Shown here one piece after another: positions 54,439 to 63,195 of a stretch of 63,374 bases of DNA. The translations under genes were made by a program, and so were the position numbers. Position 1 is the stretch's first letter. The number at the start of each line of letters is the position of its first letter. The stretch is from Bacillota bacterium (GTDB taxonomy: Bacteria > Bacillota > Negativicutes > DSM-13327): NCBI GenBank assembly GCA_017889585.1, contig JAGFZX010000018.1, positions 1 through 63,374 of the forward strand, given 5' to 3'. The notes under the pieces were generated by a model, which did no database searches, was not told the DNA's origin, and saw only the letters and a program-made list of their open reading frames with translations.

Positions 54439-54475
54439 AGTAAAGATGCATCTGTTCTATTTACAGATACATCTT
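54439..54475 (+). terminator. Terminator-like hairpin after the RpiR gene
   Basis: The stem TAAAGATGCATCTGT / ACAGATACATCTTTA pairs over 14 of 15 positions with a 7-nt loop. Confidence 0.6.
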
Positions 54476-54630
54476 TATGTCTATGCGCTGAAAAAATAGT
54501 AATTATAAATTCGATAACTGTTCTTTTTTCATATTTTGAAAATTTATGAGCTATCAAGAAAGGTTTTGGAGTAAATTACTCGAATAATAATACCAATTGG
54601 GAAATAATACTAATTTTAGGAGGTAGTACA

Positions 54631-55884
54631 ATGTTAAATAAGTCCATTAGCAACAAACATACGCTATTTGTTCTCATTCTATCAGTAATGCTGCTCCTAG
54701 CAACTACACTAGTTACTTTTGCCGCACCAAACCAGGAACTTTATGACAAAACAAAAGAAGCTCAATCTGAAGTCCTAAAAAATCTTGAAACCGTAGTTAA
54801 TATCGAGTCTCCTACAGGTTATGAAAAAGGCTTGACTGAAATGGGTAATTTCATGGTTCATCAACTACAAGAACTAGGTGCAAAAGTTGAGACTGTCCCA
54901 GCTACAGGCTCTGCTGTCGGCTTTAATATTATCGCGACATTAGAAGGTACAGGTACTGGCAATACACTAATGATGGCACACATGGATACAGTTCACAAAG
55001 TAGGCTCAGTCGCAGAACGCCCTTTCCGTATAGAAAATGGAAAAGCCTACGGTCCTGGTGTTTCTGATGATAAAGGCGGACTCATCCTTGGCCTACAAGC
55101 TCTTAAACTTATCAAAGAAATGAATTATACAAACTTCGGCAAAATAACTTATTTAATAAACTGCGATGAAGAAAAAGGTTCCTTTGGTTCTAGAGACTTA
55201 ATCATGGAAAAAGCCAAAGATAGTAACTATGCAATCGGCTTAGAACCTGGTATACCTGGTGACGAAATTATGTCCTGGCGTAAAGGTATCGGGTATTACT
55301 TTGTTGAAGTAAAAGGCCAATCCGCCCATGCTGGTATTGAACCAGAAAAAGGCCGTAATGCGGTTATGGAACTAGCACATCAAGTTCTACAACTTAGCAA
55401 ATTAGGCGATGATAAAAAAATGACCTCAATTCACTTTACAATTTTTCAAGGAGGAGGCGTTAGTAATATAATCCCCGATTTCGCTAAAGCCCAAGCTGAT
55501 GTCCGGGTTCTCTATCCTGAAGAATATAGCCGTCTAGAAAAATCAATGAACGAAATGGCTAAAAACAAACTAATCCCTGGTACTGAGGTTAAAATAATAG
55601 CAAAACAAGGCCGTCCACCATTCCCGAGAAGTCCTCAATCAGAAGCCTTTGCTGCTAAATTTGCTACCATTTATAATGAACTTGGTCTCAAGCTTAACAT
55701 TGTCGGCAGTGGTGGTGGCTCTGATGCCAACTACGCGGCCTCTGTTGGTGCCACAGCTGTAGATGGCCTAGGCATTATTGGCGGCGGTGACCATACTCCT
55801 CAAGAATATATAGATATTGAAAGTATCCCTTGCCGCCTTTATATGCTTACAAAAATGCTCATGGATCTTGGTATTCAAAAATAA
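54631..55884 (+). CDS. Exported M20 family metallopeptidase (carboxypeptidase G2-like)
   Basis: A 417-residue zinc peptidase with a cleavable signal (hydrophobic segment ending TFAAP at about residue 34). M20 motifs: MMAHMDTVHK (first His and Asp), GPGVSDDKGG (bridging Asp), NCDEEKGSFGS (catalytic Glu pair), GLEPG and, at the end, GGGDHTPQEYI (His). The catalytic set is complete. Glutamate carboxypeptidases of this type hydrolyse C-terminal glutamate or folate-like substrates in the periplasm. Good SD (AGGAGG). Monocistronic. Confidence 0.92.
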   Translation: MLNKSISNKHTLFVLILSVMLLLATTLVTFAAPNQELYDKTKEAQSEVLKNLETVVNIESPTGYEKGLTEMGNFMVHQLQELGAKVETVPATGSAVGFNIIATLEGTGTGNTLMMAHMDTVHKVGSVAERPFRIENGKAYGPGVSDDKGGLILGLQALKLIKEMNYTNFGKITYLINCDEEKGSFGSRDLIMEKAKDSNYAIGLEPGIPGDEIMSWRKGIGYYFVEVKGQSAHAGIEPEKGRNAVMELAHQVLQLSKLGDDKKMTSIHFTIFQGGGVSNIIPDFAKAQADVRVLYPEEYSRLEKSMNEMAKNKLIPGTEVKIIAKQGRPPFPRSPQSEAFAAKFATIYNELGLKLNIVGSGGGSDANYAASVGATAVDGLGIIGGGDHTPQEYIDIESIPCRLYMLTKMLMDLGIQK

Positions 55885-56036
55885 AACTAAAAAAGGACTT
55901 TGCTTGTGCAATTTCTCAGACGTGATCAAAAGGATGTTCGACTGCGAACGCATCGAACAAAGCCCATCATATCTTTACTGAAGCAACCTGTGCCTGCTTT
56001 TTGAAATCGAGGAAGTGTTATACTTTCTGATGACCT

Positions 56037-56070
56037 AAAAAGCCGTTACATTAATTGTAATGGCTTTTTT
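56037..56070 (+). terminator. Rho-independent terminator after the M20 peptidase
   Basis: The stem AAAAAGCCGTTACA / TGTAATGGCTTTTTT has one mismatch and a 5-nt loop, with a T run. Confidence 0.8.
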
Positions 56071-56127
56071 AGCACTTGTTATAGGGTTATATGGGCAAAT
56101 TCAAAGGATTGCAATTTGCATGCTCAA

Positions 56128-56168
56128 ATTACGATTTGCTCATAATATTATTATAAGCAAATCGTAAT
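56128..56168. promoter_or_regulatory. Long inverted repeat upstream of uvsE
   Basis: ATTACGATTTGCT (56128-56140) and AGCAAATCGTAAT (56156-56168) are perfect 13-bp arms separated by 15 AT-rich bases. The element ends 58 bases before the uvsE ATG, where a promoter would be. No Gram-positive LexA box (GAAC-N4-GTTC) was seen beside it, so control by another regulator is likely. Confidence 0.55.
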
Positions 56169-56226
56169 CTTAAAAAATCACTTCCAGCAAATCACCATAC
56201 TATAATAGCAACTAGGGAGGAATACT

Positions 56227-57183
56227 ATGCGAGTACGTTTCGGCTATGTTGCAATTGCTCTGAATGTCCCACAAGGTTCACCAAATAAGACAATTACCGT
56301 TAAAACCATTGAGAAAATCCCCGATCATACCATTCGAAATAACCGATTACGCCTTATTTTGGAGGAAAACCTACATACTACTTTACGCATTTTGCGTTAT
56401 AACGTAGCCCATGACATACATGTCTATCGCTTGACATCAAAAACCGTCCCGTTAGCTACCCATCCTATTACAACTGGTTGGAATTATATCGAGGACTTCC
56501 AAGATGAGTGGCGTGAAATTGGCGATATGATTAAAAAACATAACATGAGAATCAGCGCCCATCCAGATCATTATACTTTACTCAATAGCCAAAAATCAGA
56601 AGTATTAGAATCAGCACTCCGTGATTTAGATTATCATGTCTCACTCTTTAAAGCATTAGGACTCTCGCCTGCTCCCCAATTGGTTCTTCATATTGGCGGT
56701 CTTTATAACAACAAACAAACTTCGATAGCTCGATTTATTAATACCTTTAACCAGCTGCCTGAAGGTATACGCCTGCGCCTAATGCTCGAAAATGATGATA
56801 AAAGCTATAGTGCAATAGATGTTTTAACCCTTTGCCAACATCTTAATTGTCCAATGGTACTTGATATTCATCATCATACATGTCACAATAATGGAGAAGA
56901 CTTAGCTCACCTGTGGCCTGATATCGTTAATACCTGGGGAAATAGCGTACCCAAAATTCACGCTTCCAGTCCAAAAAATAGTAAAGATTTTCGTAGTCAT
57001 GCTGATTTTGTACAAGTAAACGCTTTCCTCCCTTTCCTCAAAACTGCTAAAGAATTAAACAGGGATTTCGATGTAATGGTAGAGGCTAAGCAAAAAGATG
57101 TTGCTATGTTCCACCTGTTAGATGAGCTTGAAAAAATTCCTGGCGTTAAACGTGTTGGTAATGCTACCATTGAATATCTATAA
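56227..57183 (+). CDS. uvsE: UV damage endonuclease (UvsE/UVDE)
   Basis: A 318-residue TIM-barrel nuclease that nicks DNA 5' to UV photoproducts and other lesions. Family blocks: GYVAIALN at the start, NRLRLILEENLHTTLRILRYN, RISAHPDHYTLL, LVLHIGGLYNNK, LMLENDDKSYS, MVLDIHHHTC and PKIHASSPKN. The metal ligands (His, Glu, Asp and the HHH run) are present. It starts at ATG with GGGAGG 8 nt upstream and lies in an apparent operon with the YitT-family gene, 19 bases downstream. Confidence 0.95.
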   Translation: MRVRFGYVAIALNVPQGSPNKTITVKTIEKIPDHTIRNNRLRLILEENLHTTLRILRYNVAHDIHVYRLTSKTVPLATHPITTGWNYIEDFQDEWREIGDMIKKHNMRISAHPDHYTLLNSQKSEVLESALRDLDYHVSLFKALGLSPAPQLVLHIGGLYNNKQTSIARFINTFNQLPEGIRLRLMLENDDKSYSAIDVLTLCQHLNCPMVLDIHHHTCHNNGEDLAHLWPDIVNTWGNSVPKIHASSPKNSKDFRSHADFVQVNAFLPFLKTAKELNRDFDVMVEAKQKDVAMFHLLDELEKIPGVKRVGNATIEYL

Positions 57184-57202
57184 ATAGCTTTAAGGAGGCA
57201 AA

Positions 57203-58060
57203 ATGACGAAACGAAATCGACATATGAATTATTTCTTTAAGTACCTATTCCTATTTATTGGATCAATCCTTGCGGCGGTAGGTCTTGAAATTTTTCTGAT
57301 TCCCAACAACATTATTGATGGTGGGATCGTAGGAATTTCTATTATGATGAGTTATCTCAGTAACTATCCTTTAGGATTGTTTATTTTCTTGCTGAATATT
57401 CCTTTTCTAATCTTAGGTTATAAGCATATTGGAAAAACCTTTGTAATATCTACCTTATTTTCAATTACCTCATTGTCTGTATGGGTAACTATTCTCAAAC
57501 CTATCCCCGGATTAACAGAAGATCTTATGCTTGCAGCTGTATTTGGAGGAATTATCGTAGGTATCGGTGTAGGTTTAATTATACGCTATGGGGGATCATT
57601 AGATGGAACGGAAATTATCGCAATTATCTTAGATAAAAAAACAGGATTTTCTGTCGGCGAAATTGTAATGTTTTTTAATCTTTTTATTTTGACTAGCGCA
57701 GGCCTTATCTTTGGCTGGGATAAGGCGATGTATTCTTTGATTGCTTATTTTATTGCATTTAAAATGATTGATATCACAATTGAGGGTTTAGAAGAAACCA
57801 AAGCCGTCATGGTTATCTCTGAGAGATCAGAACTCATTGCTGAAAAAGTTATGGCACGTCTAGGTAGAGGGGTTACTTTTTTGAATGGCAAAGGTGGATA
57901 TAGCGGTGAAGAACGAGCTGTATTATATTTGGTTGTTACACGTCTGGAAATTGCAAAACTAAAGAATATTATCGACGAAGTAGATGAAAACGCATTCGTA
58001 ACCATCAGTGAAGTACATGAAGTGATGGGCGGAACTGTTAAGAAACGAGCAATACATTAA
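57203..58060 (+). CDS. YitT family membrane protein (DUF161 + DUF2179)
   Basis: A 285-residue protein: five or six helices in the first 190 residues (GLEIFLIPNNIIDGGIVGIS, GGSLDGTEIIAII) and a C-terminal soluble DUF2179 domain (RGVTFLNGKGGYSGEERAVL). The family is very common in Firmicutes and its function is not settled. It lies 19 bases after uvsE with AAGGAGG before the ATG. Function cannot be assigned from sequence. Confidence 0.93.
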   Translation: MTKRNRHMNYFFKYLFLFIGSILAAVGLEIFLIPNNIIDGGIVGISIMMSYLSNYPLGLFIFLLNIPFLILGYKHIGKTFVISTLFSITSLSVWVTILKPIPGLTEDLMLAAVFGGIIVGIGVGLIIRYGGSLDGTEIIAIILDKKTGFSVGEIVMFFNLFILTSAGLIFGWDKAMYSLIAYFIAFKMIDITIEGLEETKAVMVISERSELIAEKVMARLGRGVTFLNGKGGYSGEERAVLYLVVTRLEIAKLKNIIDEVDENAFVTISEVHEVMGGTVKKRAIH

Positions 58061-58065
58061 GAAGA

Positions 58066-58103
58066 AACAGCCACAAGGTTTTTGAACCTGTGGCTGTTTT
58101 TTT
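58066..58103 (+). terminator. Rho-independent terminator of the uvsE-yitT operon
   Basis: The stem AACAGCCACA-AGGTT / AACCTGTGGCTGTT with a short loop is followed by seven T. Confidence 0.88.
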
Positions 58104-58298
58104 ACGGAATCAGAAAGTTAACACTTTCCGATTCCATGTAGGGGCAACTAATGCTTGGCGCAAGCCAAATTTTCTGTACTTTTTAGATTGAATATAATCA
58201 GTTATCTCTAATATGTTATGTCCTTCAAATCTTGTAATCGTGCGAAGTAAGCCTAGTTATCTAGCGCAGCACTGAATATATGTTCATTCCAGCTTCTT
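58104..58298. other. Intergenic region with a palindrome
   Basis: GGAATCAGAAAG (58106-58117) and CTTTCCGATTCC (58124-58135) form an inverted repeat with one mismatch and no T run on either strand. Nothing else was recognised up to 58298. Confidence 0.4.
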
Positions 58299-58472
58299 CT
58301 AAATTCTTAGGTATGAATAATAAGAGCTATCAAGGTCGTCATTTACCATCGCCATGATGCCATCGTTGAAAGTATCGGAAGTATAGAAAACCAGTTTGCC
58401 GTCACAGTCGGCAAGGCCATCAAAAGTGTATATCTTGCCAGTAATGAAGCTTCTTTCTATTTAATACTCAGT
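58299..58472 (-). pseudogene. Fragment of an ATP-grasp enzyme
   Basis: The minus strand reads TEY, TAA, then IERSFITGKIYTFDGLADCD, GKLVFYTSDTFNDGIMAMVN and DDLDSSYYSYLRI to a TAG. This is the end of the ATP-binding half of an ATP-grasp ligase (E-x-F-I-x-G-K, then the DGL...YTS...NDDLD strand set). The N-terminal part and the distal C-terminus are missing, with a nonsense codon inside. Confidence 0.6.
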
Positions 58473-58646
58473 GGGCGGTTTGCTCTCGAAAAAAGCAATT
58501 AACAACATTCATATTATCTTCCCCTAATATACTTTTGATCGTCCTTCCTTAAAAAAAGCTAACTTGTTCATTATTTGTGCGAGTTATTTTATTTAATAGA
58601 ACTTTTGCAGGATTTTTCGTCACTATAAACTATAGCTTCCCTCTCA

Positions 58647-59495
58647 TTAATTTACGAAGCGTCCTCTTATTGTGAAAGTTGCAAAAAATAACATTGCAGA
58701 TATGAGTACTATAGTTGAGCCTGTTGCCGAATTCAAATAGTAAGAAAGTATTAACCCTGTAACTCCGGAAAAAATTGCTGAAAAAACAGCTACAAAATGA
58801 TATTGTCTAACATTTATTGTTATATTTCGTGCAGCCGCCGCAGGTAGCACTAACAAGGAATTGATCATCAACAGTCCTACCCAATGAATCGTCATCGCCA
58901 CAACTACGGCAAGGACTGATGAAAATAAAATTTCTATAAACAGCGTATTGATCCCTCGACTTCCTGCAAGGGATGGATTGATACTAATAATCAGCAATTT
59001 ATTAAAAATCACTAACCATAATAATATAACCCCAACAAATACACCAAACAACATAATAATTTCCAAAGGCGCTATACTTAACAAATCGCCAATCAAAAAG
59101 GATGAAAATTTATTGAAACCTCCGCCAAAGGACATCATCACTAAACCTAACGCGACTGCGGTGGATGCGAATACCCCTATAATAGTATCCGGTGAAGTTT
59201 TACTCTTGTTCTTAATTACTGTAATAATAATAGCGAAAATTACTGAAAATATGATGGTTCCCTTTAATGGGCTTAGCCCACCAACTATAGTACCTATAGT
59301 GATACCGATAAAAGCACCATGTCCAAGGGAATCAGAAAAAAATGCCATGCGGCTACTCACTACCATTGTACCTAGTATTCCAAAAAGAGGAGTAGCCAGT
59401 AATACCGCAAGGAGAGCATTTTTCATAAAAGTATGCTCTACCCATTGAAAGGGAAGCAGGAGGCTAACCATCCAATACCACCAATCCAGCATCAA
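58647..59495 (-). CDS. znuB: Metal ABC transporter permease (ZnuB family)
   Basis: A 282-residue permease with 8-9 helices. The ABC-3 family features are SSRMAFFSDSLGHGAFIGI and, near the C-terminus, GLLMINSLLVLPAAAARN. Its start overlaps the ATPase stop by four bases. It is the last gene of the fur-znuA-znuC-znuB operon and forms the zinc (or manganese) import channel of the inner membrane. Confidence 0.92.
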   Translation of the reverse strand: MMLDWWYWMVSLLLPFQWVEHTFMKNALLAVLLATPLFGILGTMVVSSRMAFFSDSLGHGAFIGITIGTIVGGLSPLKGTIIFSVIFAIIITVIKNKSKTSPDTIIGVFASTAVALGLVMMSFGGGFNKFSSFLIGDLLSIAPLEIIMLFGVFVGVILLWLVIFNKLLIISINPSLAGSRGINTLFIEILFSSVLAVVVAMTIHWVGLLMINSLLVLPAAAARNITINVRQYHFVAVFSAIFSGVTGLILSYYLNSATGSTIVLISAMLFFATFTIRGRFVN

Positions 59496-60310
59496 AATCC
59501 CGACCTTTCAGCTACAGACCTAGTTTTCCCTTTAGTATTTTGTTGCTGTAATAGCATTCCAAATTGTTTTCTCGTTAGATCATCATTAAATACTTCTCTT
59601 GGAGTACCATTGCATATGACCGTTTTATTCAAGAGAATCACTCTATCCGCATATTTTTCGACTAAACCAAGATCATGAGATACTAAAATAATCGATAAAT
59701 CGTAGTTTTGCCGAAGTTCCGAAACAATGTTATAGAATAACTCTAAGCCATTCTGATCAATTCCAGAAACAGGCTCGTCAAGAAGCAATAGGTCTGGTAT
59801 AGGGTCAAGAGCAAGGGCAAGGAGTATTCTTTGAAGTTCTCCCCCTGATAATGCTCCTAACCTTTGATTGATCAAATGCTCTGCTTTTACTTTTTCAAGA
59901 CTTTGACTAACCCTACTACGAATGCTTTGCGAACTAGTAAGCCATGAAGGCATTTTTGTCGTGCATGCCATAAAAAGATCCAGTACACTAGTCGGTGTAC
60001 TCAGGTCAAAATTTAGATACTGAGGAACATACCCAATTGAAAGTTGTCCGCCTCGAACCCCTTTGGCATCAAAATATTTAACTCTCCCTGAATGCTCTAC
60101 TTCACCAAGTATTGCTTTCAAAAGCGTACTTTTACCAGCACCATTAGTTCCAATCAAAGCAGTAAGTTCACCACAATGGATATGAATATTCACATCTTGG
60201 AGTATCTGTGTTTTTCCAATAGCAACATTAAATTTTTCAATTTTTGTACAGCATAAACGATTACAATCATTTTCATTTCGTGGACAGCTGTTTCTATTGT
60301 ATGCAATCAC
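59492..60310 (-). CDS. znuC: Metal ABC transporter ATPase (ZnuC family)
   Basis: A 272-residue ATPase: Walker A GTNGAGKSTLL, signature LSGGELQRILLAL, Walker B LLLLDEPVSGID, switch His in LVSHDLG. The N-terminus has a Cys-rich extension (CPRNENDCNRLCC) before the ATPase core, which may bind metal. It overlaps the receptor gene at its start and the permease gene at its end by four bases each, so translation is coupled through the operon. Confidence 0.93.
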   Translation of the reverse strand: MIAYNRNSCPRNENDCNRLCCTKIEKFNVAIGKTQILQDVNIHIHCGELTALIGTNGAGKSTLLKAILGEVEHSGRVKYFDAKGVRGGQLSIGYVPQYLNFDLSTPTSVLDLFMACTTKMPSWLTSSQSIRSRVSQSLEKVKAEHLINQRLGALSGGELQRILLALALDPIPDLLLLDEPVSGIDQNGLELFYNIVSELRQNYDLSIILVSHDLGLVEKYADRVILLNKTVICNGTPREVFNDDLTRKQFGMLLQQQNTKGKTRSVAERSGF

Positions 60311-61233
60311 TTTAAGGCCTCTTGTAATGTTTCTAAATTTTTCTCCATCATATTTATATAATCATTATAGGCATCAGACTTAGCATCACCAATTACCCCT
60401 GGGTCAAGCATATATACTTTTGCACCTGTCTCTTGCGAAATAACATCCGCAGCTTTGGACGGGTACTGGAGTTCTGCAAACAATGCTTTTATGTTAGAGT
60501 CCTTTATCTTTTGAATAGTATCTTCCAATTCCCTAGGCGATGGTTCTGCCCCTGGTTCTCTTTCAATTACGGCAACAATATTCAAATTAAATTCTTTTGC
60601 AAAGTAAGGAAAGGCTTCATGAAAGGTAATTATATTTTTATTGGGGGTACTATCCAAAGATGTATGCATTGTATCTTTTAAAGCTGAAAGTTTTTTTATA
60701 TAATCATCAGCATTACTTTTGTATATATCCGCATGAGCGGCATCTAATGACGAGAGCTGCTGAGCTATATTTTCAACCTGAATGATAGCATTGGAAATGC
60801 TTACCCAAACATGAGGATTCTCTTCACCATTATCATCTTTTAATAACACAATCCCCTTACTCCCATCAACCACTTTAAGTTGAGTTTGTTGTTGTATGAC
60901 CTTATCTAGAAAAACTTCCATGCCTGCTCCATTAACAACAAAAGCGTCCGCTTTTTCAAGAATTTTTAAATCTTCTGGCGACAATTGGTAATCATGAAGG
61001 CAACCAGTTTCTGGTTTCGTCATATTTTTCACCTGAACATTAGGAACTCCCTTGGTGATATTAATGGTGGAAACATACATTGGATAAAAGGAGGTCACGA
61101 TCGTAAACTTCTTTTCACCCCCTATATTCGTTAGATTTGCTTGACTATCAGAAACCATACTTTGCCCACACCCAATCAACATCAGAGAACTGATTATCAC
61201 TATGGATAAGACTTTAACTACTTTCAAGAACAC
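60307..61233 (-). CDS. znuA: Zinc/manganese-binding lipoprotein receptor (ZnuA family)
   Basis: A cluster A-I metal receptor. The lipobox is LMLIGC. Metal ligands are visible as His in TGCLHDYQLSP, His in EENPHVWVSI, His in ITFHEAFPYF and Asp in MLDPGVIGD. There is no long His-rich loop. I placed the start at GTG 61233, with GGAGGGG 5 nt upstream; longer frames run back into the fur gene and would lack a signal peptide. Zinc is the expected ligand because of the adjacent Fur-type regulator. Confidence 0.9.
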   Translation of the reverse strand: MFLKVVKVLSIVIISSLMLIGCGQSMVSDSQANLTNIGGEKKFTIVTSFYPMYVSTINITKGVPNVQVKNMTKPETGCLHDYQLSPEDLKILEKADAFVVNGAGMEVFLDKVIQQQTQLKVVDGSKGIVLLKDDNGEENPHVWVSISNAIIQVENIAQQLSSLDAAHADIYKSNADDYIKKLSALKDTMHTSLDSTPNKNIITFHEAFPYFAKEFNLNIVAVIEREPGAEPSPRELEDTIQKIKDSNIKALFAELQYPSKAADVISQETGAKVYMLDPGVIGDAKSDAYNDYINMMEKNLETLQEALK

Positions 61234-61261
61234 ATTTACCCCTCCAAGTAATAAAAATAAT

Positions 61262-61678
61262 TTAACTTGCCTGGCATTTACAACAGTAGCCGTAAAATTC
61301 AAGACTATGACCAACGATTTTAAATTCTTTTTCCTCAGCCATTTTCTCACTGTCCCCTGCAATCGGACAGTAATCTAAACACTCCATTTGCCCGCAATCT
61401 AAGCAAATTAAATGATGATGGTGATTGGTTACTACTTCAAAAACGCTTACATCTCTGCTTTTTATGTTAATGATGTTTAATACACCAATTTCCGTAAGCA
61501 GATTCAAATTTCTATAAATCGTATCTAGTCCCATGTCCGGATTAATGGTTTTCGCATACTCCAGAATATCTTGAGCAGTTGGAAACTTACCGCATTCAAA
61601 TAGAGCCTTAATAACAGTTCTGCGCTGCGGAGTCATTTTATATCCTCTTGACCTCAGAAGCTCAATAATATCCTTCAT
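61262..61678 (-). CDS. Fur-family regulator, Zur-like
   Basis: A 138-residue regulator. The winged helix is LRSRGYKMTPQRRTVIKAL and LDTIYRNLNLL. The metal site has HHHHLICLDCGQMECLDYC (HHHH plus CxxC) and a second zinc pair in YGYCCKCQ. It is the first gene of the znu operon, so zinc-responsive control is likely. The palindrome GATATTAATATC (61714-61725), 35 bases upstream of the start, could be its operator, but AT content makes that weak. Confidence 0.9.
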   Translation of the reverse strand: MKDIIELLRSRGYKMTPQRRTVIKALFECGKFPTAQDILEYAKTINPDMGLDTIYRNLNLLTEIGVLNIINIKSRDVSVFEVVTNHHHHLICLDCGQMECLDYCPIAGDSEKMAEEKEFKIVGHSLEFYGYCCKCQAS

Positions 61679-61795
61679 AATTGACCACCCTCCTAGTTAA
61701 TAATCTTATTATTGATATTAATATCTTATTTATACATAAAAACTGAAAACATTTAAATGGCAATTGCCGAACAATTCAAGGGAAACATACAATAA
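61679..61795. promoter_or_regulatory. Promoter region of the fur-znu operon
   Basis: An AT-rich stretch with the 12-bp palindrome GATATTAATATC at 61714-61725. This is the expected site of a Fur/Zur-type operator, but the match to known boxes is poor. Confidence 0.35.
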
Positions 61796-61838
61796 TAGGC
61801 CCATCTAAAACAACTACAAGTTGCCTAAGATGGGCCTA
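61796..61838. terminator. Long hairpin terminator after the cobaltochelatase gene
   Basis: TAGGCCCATCT (61796-61806) pairs perfectly with AGATGGGCCTA (61828-61838). A T run follows on the plus strand; on the minus strand the tail is TATTATTG. It probably ends the cbiK transcript. Confidence 0.65.
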
Positions 61839-61908
61839 CTGTTTTTTATAGCATTGTTCTATCTTGTCTATGTTACAGTTACTTCCCCCTTTATCTTACT
61901 ACCATTTT

Positions 61909-62868
61909 CTACTCAATGACTGGAATAACAGGTGCATCTTTGCTTCTTTCATGTTTGTCATGCTTTCCTTCGATAACATCTTTTACATGCTGTACATAAA
62001 TATCTTGAATTCCTGCATTTTCACCAAGTCCATGGAGATAAATATCTACTTTGAATCCTGCTTGCAGAAACTGTGATTTATATGAATCTTTCTCGTCACC
62101 AGCCATGTCGTTATTGGCATGGTCGCCAGCAACCACCATTAACGGCATTAAGATTACTTTCTTTATTTTCTGTTCTTTGCATTTTTTTATAACATCTTCA
62201 ACTCTTGGATATCCTTCAACTGTAAAGACAAATACATTTTTCATTCCAGCATCTTGTATTTTCATTTGCAGGGCAGTATAGGCAGTATTGGATGGATGTA
62301 CCCCACCATGTCCCATCATGGCAACAGCATCATATTTCCCTAATTTGGGCAATTGAGTTTGTATGGCTTTGATGGCGATTGTATAATCATCTGGTTTCTC
62401 TTCTTGTCCTAGATAATATAGAACTGGGCGGCCAAGAGATATTTTCGTAAAAGCCTTTCTTTGTGCATAACGTTCTACTACACGACTTACTTTTTCATAT
62501 TCATCACCAGCTTCTATATGTAGTGGCTGTACAATGACTTCTGTATAACCTTCTGCCTTTAGCTTATCCAGGGCCTGTTTTTCGGTATCAACTTGTATAC
62601 CATCACGCTCCGCTAATTTTTTGATAATAATGCGCGACGTGAAAGCACTGCGGACTTCATAATCAGGAAAAGTGGTTCTAATCTTATTCTCCACTGCCTC
62701 AATGGTTACTTTACGAGTTTCTCCATAAGTCGTGCCAAAACTAACAACCAAGATAGCCTTTTTAGTTGTTGGAATCTCTGCAGCACTAGCCCCTTGCTTC
62801 ATAGTAAATCCCCCAACCATTGTTACCGCTAACAACAACATCCCCAGTACCCAAGTAATCTTTTTCAT
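61909..62868 (-). CDS. cbiK: Exported CbiK-type sirohydrochlorin cobaltochelatase
   Basis: A 319-residue class II chelatase with an N-terminal signal (residues 1-29, ending ASAAE). The CbiK core starts AILVVSFGTTYGETRK; metal-binding and catalytic residues are in MGHGGVHPSN and VVAGDHANNDM, with HIEAGDEYEK between. It inserts Co (or Fe/Ni) into sirohydrochlorin in anaerobic cobalamin synthesis. The signal peptide puts it in the periplasm, as in the CbiK-P form of Desulfovibrio. A cobalamin riboswitch and two terminators lie upstream. The rest of the cob/cbi genes are not in the window. Confidence 0.93.
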   Translation of the reverse strand: MKKITWVLGMLLLAVTMVGGFTMKQGASAAEIPTTKKAILVVSFGTTYGETRKVTIEAVENKIRTTFPDYEVRSAFTSRIIIKKLAERDGIQVDTEKQALDKLKAEGYTEVIVQPLHIEAGDEYEKVSRVVERYAQRKAFTKISLGRPVLYYLGQEEKPDDYTIAIKAIQTQLPKLGKYDAVAMMGHGGVHPSNTAYTALQMKIQDAGMKNVFVFTVEGYPRVEDVIKKCKEQKIKKVILMPLMVVAGDHANNDMAGDEKDSYKSQFLQAGFKVDIYLHGLGENAGIQDIYVQHVKDVIEGKHDKHERSKDAPVIPVIE

Positions 62869-63056
62869 AAATACACACCTAACCTTTCAGATTTTTATAA
62901 TAGTGCATGTAGTATAACTAAATGCACTTGACTGAAAAAAGAAGTCCCGTTTATACGAAACCTGCTGCCTAAGGCAGCTCATAAGAAAAAATGAATAATG
63001 AAAGTTTGAAACATATGTTAGACTCTTCAGCACCAAAATACTGAAAAGTCGCATAC
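62869..63056. other. Leader region between the tandem terminators and cbiK
   Basis: It contains GTGCAT (62903-62908) and ATGCAC (62922-62927) as an inverted pair and the perfect palindrome GCTGCCTAAGGCAGC at 62964-62978. These may fold in the riboswitch leader RNA. No gene seen. Confidence 0.4.
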
Positions 63057-63086
63057 CAAAAAAATCTCCTGGCCATAAGCCAGGAG
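63057..63086 (-). terminator. Leader terminator 2
   Basis: The stem TCTCCTGGC / GCCAGGAGA with loop CATAA is followed on the minus strand by seven T. It lies between the riboswitch and the cbiK start. Confidence 0.85.
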
Positions 63087-63111
63087 AACAAAATTAAGAA
63101 CACCACAGTTA

Positions 63112-63147
63112 TATTTATAAAAATCCCGGCATTAAATATGCCGGGAT
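63112..63147 (-). terminator. Leader terminator 1, nearest the riboswitch
   Basis: The stem ATCCCGGCAT / ATGCCGGGAT with loop TAAAT is followed on the minus strand by TTTTT. It lies about 50 bases after the riboswitch core and is the likely expression platform. Confidence 0.85.
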
Positions 63148-63195
63148 ATAAGTACAATACAACATTTCATGTGCACCTAATCCCCTCCCCATCGC

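Larger units (their letters stand above)
55885..56226. other. Intergenic region: terminator, inverted repeats, uvsE promoter
   Basis: It holds a weak hairpin pair (TGTTCGA 55935-55941 with TCGAACA 55953-55959), the terminator at 56037-56070 and the long inverted repeat at 56128-56168. A minus-strand 61-codon frame here (55768-55953) is a shadow of the M20 gene end. Confidence 0.5.

Noticed and set aside
61864-62076. 70-codon plus-strand frame at the end of cbiK
   Set aside because: It is antisense to the chelatase gene and has no supporting features.
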